Of a stretch of 64,000 nt of DNA, positions 1 to 6,732 are shown in pieces. The stretch is from Pelomonas lactea (GTDB lineage: Bacteria > Pseudomonadota > Gammaproteobacteria > Burkholderiales > Burkholderiaceae_C). A program made the position numbers and the translations under genes. The DNA lies in contig NZ_JBIGHX010000004.1 of assembly GCF_043555885.1 (NCBI RefSeq), positions 372,001 to 436,000 on the forward strand, read 5' to 3'. The first letter of the stretch is position 1; each line of letters starts with the position of its first letter. Under the pieces are notes generated by a model. The model searched no databases, had not been told where the DNA came from, and saw only the letters and a program-made list of their open reading frames with translations.

Positions 1-65
1 AGGAAATGCGCTCGGCGGAGTACCTTGCGCTGGCCCGGCGTGACGTCGACACATCGCTGACCTGA
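1..65 (+). CDS. C-terminal end of an unidentified protein (partial)
   Basis: An open frame runs in from the left edge and stops with TGA at 63-65. Its last residues read ...SAEYLALARRDVDTSLT. The stop overlaps the ATG of the next gene (TGATG), so the two are probably co-translated. Too little remains to name the product. A Ser/Thr kinase would fit the PP2C phosphatase nearby, but nothing in these 20 residues shows it. Confidence 0.4.
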   Translation, partial: EMRSAEYLALARRDVDTSLT

Positions 66-649
66 TGAGCCTTTCGATCCTTGTCCTTGCTGCTGCCGCT
101 TCGGCGCCGCAGATCCAGCCCGCCACGCGTGCCGAGGTCGCCGCGCAGCGCGCCGCGGTCGAGCAGCGTTTCGAGCGGGAGGCCGCCGAGTGCCAGCAGC
201 GCTTCGCCGTCAGCCCCTGCCTGGAGGACGTGCGCCAGCGCCGCCAGGCCGCGCTGGCGCCGCTGGTGCGGCACGAGCATGAGCTGGCCGCCGAGGAGCG
301 CCGCGGCCGTGCCGCCGCGCAGACTCAGCGCGTGAAGGAGCGCGAGCTGGCCGCCGCGCAGGAGGAGGGCCAGCGCCGCCAGCAGCTGCTGGCCGCCCCG
401 CCGGCGGAGCCGCCCGCTGTGCCGGCCTCGCACGTCACGCGGGCCCGCAACCCCGAGGCCGCGGCGCGCGAGCGCGACAAGGCCGCCAGCCAGGCGCAGG
501 CCCAGGCCGCCGAGCGGCGCGAACGCGCGCAGCAGCGCCAGGAGCGCATGCGCGAACGCGTCGCCGAGAACGAGGCCCGGCAGCAGCATCGCGGCAAGCC
601 TGCGGCTGCGCCGCTGCCCGTGCCGGGCGCGTCAGCCGCGTCGAGGTAA
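65..649 (+). CDS. Hypothetical Ala/Arg/Gln-rich coiled-coil protein
   Basis: I do not recognise this 194-residue protein. The N-terminus (SILVLAAAASAP) is a short hydrophobic stretch that could be a weak signal peptide without the usual basic start. After it come two cysteines, C43 and C52, in a motif ECQQRFAVSPC, and then a long run of Arg, Gln, Glu and Ala that looks like a highly charged coiled coil with a basic, proline-containing tail. If exported, the two cysteines could form a disulfide. It overlaps the upstream gene by one base and converges on the phosphatase gene that begins 6 bases beyond its stop. Third-position GC matches the neighbours. Coding is likely because of the coupled start, but no function can be assigned. 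Confidence 0.6.
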   Translation: MSLSILVLAAAASAPQIQPATRAEVAAQRAAVEQRFEREAAECQQRFAVSPCLEDVRQRRQAALAPLVRHEHELAAEERRGRAAAQTQRVKERELAAAQEEGQRRQQLLAAPPAEPPAVPASHVTRARNPEAAARERDKAASQAQAQAAERRERAQQRQERMRERVAENEARQQHRGKPAAAPLPVPGASAASR

Positions 650-654
650 CCGGC

Positions 655-1428
655 TCAGTCGAGGTTCTCGAGCTTGACGATGGCGAGCGAGAGGTTGTCG
701 CCGCCGCCGCGCGCGCGCTGGCGCGCCTTGCTCACCAGCAGCTCGGCCGCCTCGCGCGGCGGCAGGCTGTACAGCACGCTGCCCAGCTCCTGCGCGGTGA
801 AGTAGTGCCACAGCCCGTCGCTGCAGCACATCAGCGTATCGCCCACTTCCAGGCCCTCGAAGCGCTCCGACGTGGACGTCGGGTCCTGCACGGTGCCGAG
901 ACACGCGGTCAGCAGGTTGCTCTGCGGGTGTGAGCTGGCTTCGGCTTCGGTCAGCTGGCCTTCGTCGACGAGGCGCTGCACGTACGAATGGTCCATGGAG
1001 CGCTTCACGAGGCGCGCGCCGCGGAACCAGTAGATGCGGGAGTCGCCGGAGTGGATCCAGTGCGCGCAGCGGTCGCTGCTGACGACGAAGCCGGCGATGG
1101 TGCTGTGCGGCTCCTCCTCGGCGGAGATGGCCGTCAGCTTGATCATCAGGTGCGCCTCGGACGTGATCTGGCTCAGCAGCTCCGCGGGTGATTCGTCCTC
1201 GGGCGAGTAGCGCTCGAACAGCTGGCGGGCGGTCAGGATGACCTGGTCGGCCGCCTTGCGGCCGCCGCTCTTGCCGCCCATGCCGTCGGCCACGATGCCC
1301 ATCACGCAGCCCTCGATGCGCGGGTGGGCGATGACGGCCACCTGGTCCTGCTGGTAGGCGCGGTCGCCACGGTGGGTGCCGGTGGCGGCGCTGAGTCGGA
1401 ATCCGGCGGCGGTGGAGGGAGATGCCAT
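655..1428 (-). CDS. PP2C-family Ser/Thr protein phosphatase
   Basis: This is a 257-residue metal-dependent (PPM/PP2C) phosphatase, expected to act in the cytoplasm on phosphoserine/threonine proteins. Visible motifs are RGDRAYQQDQ around D28, VADGMGGKSGG with D48 and G49, HSGDSRIY, CSDGLW with D204, and GGDNLSLAIV with D244. The four aspartates are the expected metal ligands. In the first motif the usual Asn before the acidic residues is replaced by Gln (QQD rather than NED/NQD). There is no membrane segment or extra domain. The gene is transcribed alone, convergent with the hypothetical gene at 65-649. The partner kinase is not in the window, unless it is the truncated gene at the left edge. 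Confidence 0.93.
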   Translation of the reverse strand: MASPSTAAGFRLSAATGTHRGDRAYQQDQVAVIAHPRIEGCVMGIVADGMGGKSGGRKAADQVILTARQLFERYSPEDESPAELLSQITSEAHLMIKLTAISAEEEPHSTIAGFVVSSDRCAHWIHSGDSRIYWFRGARLVKRSMDHSYVQRLVDEGQLTEAEASSHPQSNLLTACLGTVQDPTSTSERFEGLEVGDTLMCCSDGLWHYFTAQELGSVLYSLPPREAAELLVSKARQRARGGGDNLSLAIVKLENLD

Positions 1429-1437
1429 GGCGAAAAC

Positions 1438-1443
1438 TATACT
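1438..1443 (+). promoter_or_regulatory. Candidate -10 box for the DUF465-dinG operon
   Basis: TATACT lies 48 bases before the DUF465 start codon in the short gap between divergent genes. No convincing -35 box is visible at 17 bases, so this is a composition-based guess. Confidence 0.35.
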
Positions 1444-1490
1444 GGCCTGTCCGCTTTCGACCCGTCGTGAGCCGCTCTCGTTAACCCCGG

Positions 1491-1694
1491 ATGGATGAAC
1501 AACTTCACTCGCTGACGCGGCGGCTCATCGAGTTGCGCATGGAGCATGCCGACCTTGACGCGATGATCGACCGGATGGCCGAGCAGGCGCCACTGGACGA
1601 ACTGGCGCTGCAGCGGCTGAAGAAGCGCCGGCTGGCGCTGCGCGACATGATCGCGCGCCTGGAAGTCACGTCCGAGCCCGATGACCGAGCCTGA
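1491..1694 (+). CDS. DUF465 / YdcH-family small protein
   Basis: This 67-residue protein is almost wholly helical. It has the DUF465 pattern: a His/Leu-rich first helix (LTRRLIELRMEHADLDAMID), a short turn, then a Lys/Arg-rich second helix ending in LKKRRLALRDMIARLE. Family members are widespread small proteins of unknown function, proposed to form antiparallel helical hairpins. Its stop overlaps the next start (ATG at 1681, TGA at 1692-1694), so it is probably translationally coupled to the helicase gene. No promoter lies between the two. Confidence 0.85.
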   Translation: MDEQLHSLTRRLIELRMEHADLDAMIDRMAEQAPLDELALQRLKKRRLALRDMIARLEVTSEPDDRA

Positions 1695-3732
1695 CCTGGA
1701 CGACTGGCTGGACGCGCTCGACCAGGCCACGCCGCCCGCGCCGCCTGCCGCCGACGAGCTGGCTCAGGCCGTCGAGGCGGCGTTCGACCACGACGGCCCG
1801 CTGGCCCGGCTGGACCCGGGCTACAAGCCCCGTGAGCCGCAGCTGCAGATGACCCGTGCCGTCGCGCGCGCGCTGAGCCGCCGCCAGGCCCTGGTTGTCG
1901 AGGCCGGGACGGGCGTCGGCAAGACCTTCGCCTACCTCGTGCCCGCGCTGCTGGCGGGCAGCCGCGCGCTCATCAGCACGGCCACCAAGAGCCTGCAGGA
2001 CCAGCTCTACCTGCGCGACCTGCCGCGGCTCACCAAGGCGCTGAACACGCCCGTGCGGCTGGCGCTGCTGAAAGGCCGCAGCAGCTACCTGTGCCTGCAC
2101 CGCATGAAGGAGGCGCGCGTGTCCGGCGAGTTCCCGGACCGGCGCACCGCGATGTCGTTGGCGCGCATCGAGCGCTGGGCGCTGGGCACGGCGACGGGCG
2201 ACTTCGCCGAGATCGACGGCCTGGACGAGCGCTCGCCCATCATCCCCATCGTCAGCTCCAGCCGCGAGAACTGCCTGGGCCAGGAATGCCCGGACTGGAA
2301 GGCCTGCTACGTCGTGAAGGCGCGGCGCGAGGCGATGGAGGCCGATGTCGTCGTCGTCAACCACCACCTGTTTTTCGCCGACATGACGCTGCGCGACACC
2401 GGCGTGGCCGAGCTGCTGCCCAGCGTCGAGATCGCCATCTTCGACGAGGCGCACCAACTGGCCGAGGCCGGCGTGCAGTTCCTCGGCACGCTGCTGGGCA
2501 CGGCCGCACTGATCGACTTCGCGCGCGACATGCTGGCGCAAGGCCTGGCCCATGCGCGCGGCGTGAACGACTGGCAGGGGCTGCATGCCGGCGTCGAGAA
2601 GGCCGCGCGCGAGCTGCGGCTGGCGGCCGCCGGCGCGCTGGCCACGGCCGGGCGCGAGCTGCGCGGCACGCTGAAGCTGGGCTGGAAGGAGCGCGCCACG
2701 CAGCCCGCCTTCGGTGCGGCGCTCGCGGGTGTCGAGCAGGCCTGCGCCGGCGCGCTGGAGGCGCTGACCGCGGTGCGCGAGGCCGCGCCCGACTTTGCGC
2801 GGCTGTGCGAACGCGCCCAGCAGCTGCGCGACCTGGCCAGGCAGTTCGCGGCCGACCCCGACCCGGGCGATGTGCGCTGGATAGACATCAGCCCGCACGC
2901 GGCCCGGCTGGTCGAGTCGCCGCTGGACATCCGCGACGCGATGCAGCAGCAGCTCGAAGGCCCGCCCAAGGCGTGGATCTTCACGTCCGCCACGCTGGGC
3001 GACGACGAGCGCCTGACCTGGTTCACCGAGCCCGCCGGGTTGCAGGATGCCGAGATCCTGCGCGTCGGCAGCCCGTTCGACTACGCGGCCCATGCGCGGC
3101 TGTACGTGCCGCGGGGGTTCCCGAAGCCTGCTGAGCCGGCGCATGCGCCCAGCGTCGCGCTGCTGGCGTCGAGGTTGGCCAGGGCGCTGGGCGGGCGCAC
3201 CTTCGTGCTGACGACGACGCTGCGCAACCTGCAGACCGTGGCCGACGCGCTGCGCGAGCGCTTCGAGGAGGGCGGCGACGCCATCGCCGTGCTGCAGCAG
3301 GGGGCGCTGCCGAAGCGTGTGCTGCTGCAGCGCTTTCTCGACAACCCGGCGTCGGTGCTGGTGGGCTCGGCGAGCTTTTGGGAAGGCATCGATGTGCCGG
3401 GCGAGGCGCTGCAGTGTGTTGTCATCGACAAGCTGCCGTTCCCGCCGCCCAACGACCCGCTCGTGGAGGCGCGCGTGCAGCGGCTGGAGGCCGAGGGGCG
3501 CAACGCGTTCTCGGAGTATTTCATCGCCGAGGCGGCGATTGCGCTCAAGCAGGGGGCGGGGCGGCTGATCCGCACCGAGACCGACCGCGGCCTGCTGGTG
3601 GTGTGCGACCCGCGCATGGCCGGCATGAACTACGGCCGCCGGCTGCGCGCCGCGTTGCCGCCGATGACGCCCGTGGCCAACGAGGCCGAGGCGCTGGAGT
3701 GGCTGCAGCGGCTGAACGCGGAGCGAACCTGA
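1681..3732 (+). CDS. ATP-dependent DNA helicase, DinG/YoaA (XPD-like) family
   Basis: This 683-residue superfamily 2 helicase probably unwinds DNA 5' to 3' during repair or removal of R-loops and stalled forks. The Walker A motif EAGTGVGKT has its lysine at K81. The Walker B box is DEAH at 255-258. Between them four cysteines (C138, C198, C203, C209) are spaced as expected for the 4Fe-4S domain of XPD/DinG proteins. The C-terminal helicase half ends with QGAGRLIRTETDRG, the motif VI signature. Length and the absence of an exonuclease domain fit YoaA as well as DinG. It is coupled to the DUF465 gene and followed by a strong terminator. Confidence 0.93.
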   Translation: MTEPDLDDWLDALDQATPPAPPAADELAQAVEAAFDHDGPLARLDPGYKPREPQLQMTRAVARALSRRQALVVEAGTGVGKTFAYLVPALLAGSRALISTATKSLQDQLYLRDLPRLTKALNTPVRLALLKGRSSYLCLHRMKEARVSGEFPDRRTAMSLARIERWALGTATGDFAEIDGLDERSPIIPIVSSSRENCLGQECPDWKACYVVKARREAMEADVVVVNHHLFFADMTLRDTGVAELLPSVEIAIFDEAHQLAEAGVQFLGTLLGTAALIDFARDMLAQGLAHARGVNDWQGLHAGVEKAARELRLAAAGALATAGRELRGTLKLGWKERATQPAFGAALAGVEQACAGALEALTAVREAAPDFARLCERAQQLRDLARQFAADPDPGDVRWIDISPHAARLVESPLDIRDAMQQQLEGPPKAWIFTSATLGDDERLTWFTEPAGLQDAEILRVGSPFDYAAHARLYVPRGFPKPAEPAHAPSVALLASRLARALGGRTFVLTTTLRNLQTVADALRERFEEGGDAIAVLQQGALPKRVLLQRFLDNPASVLVGSASFWEGIDVPGEALQCVVIDKLPFPPPNDPLVEARVQRLEAEGRNAFSEYFIAEAAIALKQGAGRLIRTETDRGLLVVCDPRMAGMNYGRRLRAALPPMTPVANEAEALEWLQRLNAERT

Positions 3733-3763
3733 AGCGTGGGCGGGGCGTGCCCGGGCTGCAATG

Positions 3764-3789
3764 AAAAACGGGCCTGACGGCCCGTTCAT
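3764..3789. terminator. Bidirectional terminator between dinG-like gene and bamD
   Basis: A 7-bp GC-rich stem ACGGGCC / GGCCCGT (3768-3774 and 3779-3785) has a 4-base TGAC loop. A-rich sequence on the left becomes a T tract on the minus strand, so it should stop bamD transcription best. The + side has a weaker TTCATT tail. Confidence 0.8.
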
Positions 3790-3794
3790 TCAAT

Positions 3795-4610
3795 TCACCA
3801 GACTTTCCACCACGGCTTCTTCTTCTTGCCGCCGCCCGATGCGTACTCGCTGTCGGGGAAGTTCTTGTCGAGCACGCGGCGCGCGTCGTCGCGCAGCTGC
3901 GTGAGGCCCAGCTTGTCGTAGCTCTCGCTCATGATGTAGAGCGCTTCCTCGATGCCGGGCGCGTACTGGAACTCGGCGACGGCCGACTGCGCGCGATTGG
4001 CCGCGGCCACGTAGGCCTTGCGGTTGAAGTAGTAGCGCGCGACGTGCACCTCGTAGGCCGCCAGCGTGTTGGAGATGAAGTTGGCGCGCGTCTGCGCGTC
4101 GGCCGCGTACTTGGATTCGGGGAACTGCTCGACGAGCTGGCGGAAGGCCAGCAGCGCCTCGCGCGAGGCCTGCTGGTCGCGCTCGGAGACGTCCTGGCCG
4201 GCGAGGCGGCCGAACAGGCCCAGGTCCTCGTTGAAGTTGACGATGCCCTTCATGTAGAGGGCGTAGTCCATCGCCGGGCTGGACGGGTTGAGCTTGATGA
4301 AGCGGTCCAGCGTGGACACCGCCTGCGCGCGCTCGGCCGTCTTGTAGTAGGCCCAGGCCAGGTCCAGCGTGGCCTGCTGGCCCATCGTCGTGCCGGCGGC
4401 GCGGCCTTCGATCTTCTCCAGCGTCTTGATCGCGCGGTCGTAGCTGCCGGCGTTCAGGTCGTCCTTCGCGTCTGCATACAATTTGTCCAGTGCGGCCTGC
4501 GAGTTCGGGTCGTCCTTGGCCGTGGAGCCGCAGCCGCTCATGCCGAGCGCGAACGCCATCAGGACGGCGCCGGCGACGATGCGGCCAGCCTTGAATTTCT
4601 CAACAAACAT
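3795..4610 (-). CDS. bamD: BamD, outer membrane protein assembly lipoprotein
   Basis: BamD is the essential lipoprotein of the BAM complex. It binds BamA on the inner face of the outer membrane and receives unfolded beta-barrel precursors. The 271-residue product has a hydrophobic signal ending in the lipobox GMSGC, with C27 as lipidated residue, followed by about five TPR-like helical pairs (for example LDLAWAYYKTAERAQAVSTL). The C-terminus is short and basic (GGGKKKKPWWKVW). Length is typical for beta-proteobacterial BamD. It is divergent from rluD, an arrangement also found in E. coli. BamA and BamB are encoded elsewhere in this window. Confidence 0.95.
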   Translation of the reverse strand: MFVEKFKAGRIVAGAVLMAFALGMSGCGSTAKDDPNSQAALDKLYADAKDDLNAGSYDRAIKTLEKIEGRAAGTTMGQQATLDLAWAYYKTAERAQAVSTLDRFIKLNPSSPAMDYALYMKGIVNFNEDLGLFGRLAGQDVSERDQQASREALLAFRQLVEQFPESKYAADAQTRANFISNTLAAYEVHVARYYFNRKAYVAAANRAQSAVAEFQYAPGIEEALYIMSESYDKLGLTQLRDDARRVLDKNFPDSEYASGGGKKKKPWWKVW

Positions 4611-4652
4611 GTCTGAAGTCGGGGCTTAGCTGCCGGCCGGTCACACTGAACA

Positions 4653-5675
4653 ATGGACGCGGAGTATAGGGCGGGGGGTCTTCAGGACCCGGAAGACGAC
4701 GCGGGCGAGTTCGCGCCCGGCGACGAGGCGCCCGAGCGCCGCGGTGCCGACGTCGATGCGGGCGGGCATGGGGAGCGGCTGGACCGCTGGCTGACGGGCC
4801 TGGCGCCCGAGTTCTCGCGCAATCACCTGCAGGCGCTCATCGAGCGCGGCTGCGTGACGGTGGACGGCAAAGCTTTGCTCAAGCCGGCGCACAAGCTGCG
4901 CGCCGGCCAGCGGATCGAGATCGAGCTGCAGCCCACCGACGAGAGCCGCGCGTTCCGTGCCGAGGCGATGGCGCTGGACATCGTGTTCGAGGACGAGCAC
5001 CTGATGGTCATCGACAAGCCGGTGGGCCTGGTGGTGCACCCGGCGCCGGGCAACTGGTCCGGCACGCTGATGAACGGGCTGCTGGCCCACCACCCGGCGG
5101 CGGCCAGCCTGCCGCGTGCCGGCATCGTGCACCGCCTGGACAAGGACACCAGCGGGCTGATGGTGGTCGGCAAGACGCTGGAGGCCGTCACGGCGCTGAG
5201 CCGCCAGATCGCCGCCCGCGAGGTGCATCGCGAGTACCTGGCGCTGGCGTGGGGGCGTGTCGAGGAGCCGTTCGTCGTCGAGAAGGCGATGCGCCGCGAC
5301 CCGGTATCGCGCGTGAAGATGGCCATCGCGCCCGCCAACCTCGGCAAGCCGGCGCGTACCGACGTGTTCCCGCTGGGCGTGGGCGAGGTGCAGGTCAACG
5401 GGCAGGCGCGGCCGGTCAGCGCCGTGCATTGCGTGCTGCACACGGGCCGCACGCACCAGATCCGCGTGCACCTGACGCACAGCGGCCACCCGCTGCTGGC
5501 AGACACGCTGTACGGCGGCGTGCCGGCGCTGGGGATGACGCGCCAGGCGCTGCATGCGGCGCGGCTGTCGTTCACGCACCCGGCCTCCGGCGAGGCGCTG
5601 GCGCTGCGCGCGCCGCTGCCCGCCGACCTGGCCGCGGCGTGGGCACAGGTGGGCGCGGCGGAGCTTGCCGGCTGA
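4653..5675 (+). CDS. rluD: 23S rRNA pseudouridine synthase RluD
   Basis: This enzyme isomerises uridines in helix 69 of 23S rRNA (positions 1911, 1915 and 1917 in E. coli). The 340-residue protein has an acidic, disordered N-terminal arm of about 40 residues, then an S4 RNA-binding domain (GERLDRWLTGL onward). The RluA-type catalytic domain carries HRLDKDTSGLMVV, with the catalytic aspartate at D163. The RTHQIRVH motif follows near the C-terminus. The start at 4653 is the only good upstream start codon before the S4 domain, though it overlaps the proposed bamD promoter. Divergence from bamD supports RluD rather than RluC. Confidence 0.93.
   Translation: MDAEYRAGGLQDPEDDAGEFAPGDEAPERRGADVDAGGHGERLDRWLTGLAPEFSRNHLQALIERGCVTVDGKALLKPAHKLRAGQRIEIELQPTDESRAFRAEAMALDIVFEDEHLMVIDKPVGLVVHPAPGNWSGTLMNGLLAHHPAAASLPRAGIVHRLDKDTSGLMVVGKTLEAVTALSRQIAAREVHREYLALAWGRVEEPFVVEKAMRRDPVSRVKMAIAPANLGKPARTDVFPLGVGEVQVNGQARPVSAVHCVLHTGRTHQIRVHLTHSGHPLLADTLYGGVPALGMTRQALHAARLSFTHPASGEALALRAPLPADLAAAWAQVGAAELAG
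4663..4668 (-). promoter_or_regulatory. Candidate -10 box for bamD
   Basis: On the minus strand TATACT lies about 53 bases upstream of the bamD start, which would leave a leader of roughly 45 bases. The box sits inside the first codons of rluD. No clear -35 box is present. Confidence 0.4.
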
Positions 5676-5681
5676 CATGGC

Positions 5682-5687
5682 TACAAT
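5682..5687 (+). promoter_or_regulatory. Candidate -10 box in the rluD-scpB gap
   Basis: TACAAT occurs 7 bases after the rluD stop, a form of -10 box repeated elsewhere in this window. The 239-base gap to scpB holds no other recognisable element. Short frames there have no supporting ribosome-binding site or family. If the box is used, scpB has a leader of about 220 bases. Confidence 0.35.
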
Positions 5688-5914
5688 GCGCTCCGTTGTT
5701 GTGCCTGAGCGCTGCGCCACGAGGTTGCAGCCCTTCGCGGGATCGCAGTCCCTCCCGGAAGCCGCCAACCAGATCGCCGATGCGCCCGCCCCTTGAAGGC
5801 CGGCCGCGGCGCACCATGCCAGACCGCCCCGCCGCCCGACGAACGCCTGGACCAGGCGCGCAGGCCAGGGGCCATCGCCAGAGCTCTCCCCATTGAGGGT
5901 GCGAAGTTGAGTTC

Positions 5915-6727
5915 ATGAATACCCAGGATGCCAAGCGCGTCCTTGAAACCGCGCTGATCTGTGCCTCGCAGCCGCTGACGTTGCGCGAGATGCGCAGCCT
6001 GTTCGCCGACGAGCTTGGCGCCGACACGCTGCGCAGCCTGCTCGACGACCTGGGCCGCGACTGGGACGGCAAGGGCGTGGAGCTGGTGGCGCTGGCCTCG
6101 GGCTGGCGCTTCCAGAGCCGGCCCGAGCTGCGCGAGTACCTGGACCGGCTGCACCCGGAAAAGCCGCCGCGCTACTCGCGCGCCGTGCTGGAGACGCTGG
6201 CCATCATTGCCTACCGCCAGCCCGTCACCCGCGGCGACATCGAGGACATCCGCGGCGTCGTCGTGGCCAGCCAGATCATCAAGCAGCTGGAAGACCGCGG
6301 CTGGATCGACGTCATCGGCCACCGCGAGACGCCTGGCCGGCCGGCGCTGTACGCGACGACCAAGGCTTTTCTCGACGACCTGGGCCTGGCCAGCCTGGAA
6401 CAGTTGCCGGCGCTGGACGTCGGCAGCGAGCCGCCGGCCTTCGAGGCGTTGCAGGGCCAATTGCTGGCCGACGCCGAGGAGGTGTCTGCCGAGACTCCGG
6501 CCGAGGCGGCGCCCGAGGCATCGTCCGAACTGGCTGTCGACCCGCTCGTGGAGCCGCCTGCCGCAGCGCCCGAGCCTGAGCCCGAGCCCGAGGCCACCAA
6601 GGCTCTGGCCGACCACCGGGCACCGTCGCTGAGCCTGTTCGGCAACGACGGCACCCCCGCCCTGCCTGATTCCAGTCCCACCGATCCCACCGATCCCACC
6701 GATCCGTCCCCGCAACCCCAGCACTGA
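5915..6727 (+). CDS. scpB: Segregation and condensation protein ScpB
   Basis: ScpB is a kleisin-binding winged-helix protein of the SMC-ScpAB condensin, which compacts and segregates the chromosome. The N-terminal two thirds (about residues 1-175) contain the two winged-helix domains, with the family motif TLAIIAYRQPVTRGDIEDIRG and later TPGRPALYATTKAFLDDLGL. The remaining 95 residues are acidic, rich in Pro, Ala and Glu, and end in a DPT tandem repeat. scpA is not adjacent here, as rluD lies upstream. rluB starts 6 bases downstream, and scpB-rluB pairing is widespread in bacteria. Confidence 0.93.
   Translation: MNTQDAKRVLETALICASQPLTLREMRSLFADELGADTLRSLLDDLGRDWDGKGVELVALASGWRFQSRPELREYLDRLHPEKPPRYSRAVLETLAIIAYRQPVTRGDIEDIRGVVVASQIIKQLEDRGWIDVIGHRETPGRPALYATTKAFLDDLGLASLEQLPALDVGSEPPAFEALQGQLLADAEEVSAETPAEAAPEASSELAVDPLVEPPAAAPEPEPEPEATKALADHRAPSLSLFGNDGTPALPDSSPTDPTDPTDPSPQPQH
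6673..6706 (+). repeat. Short 9-bp tandem repeat in the scpB 3' end
   Basis: About three and a half copies of a unit reading CCCACCGAT encode the Pro-Thr-Asp run PTDPTDPTDP near the ScpB C-terminus. Such in-frame repeats can vary in copy number between strains. Confidence 0.7.
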
Positions 6728-6732
6728 CCCGC

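Noticed and set aside
1666..3789. 707-codon open frame on the minus strand across the helicase gene
   Set aside because: It is antisense to a clear DinG/YoaA gene, has a biased composition (Arg, Gln, Ala, Gly, His) and no recognisable domain. High GC suppresses stop codons in this frame.
5677..5796. 39-codon frame (MATMRSVVV...) in the rluD-scpB gap
   Set aside because: It starts on the candidate -10 box, has no ribosome-binding site, and resembles nothing known. It is left as leader sequence.
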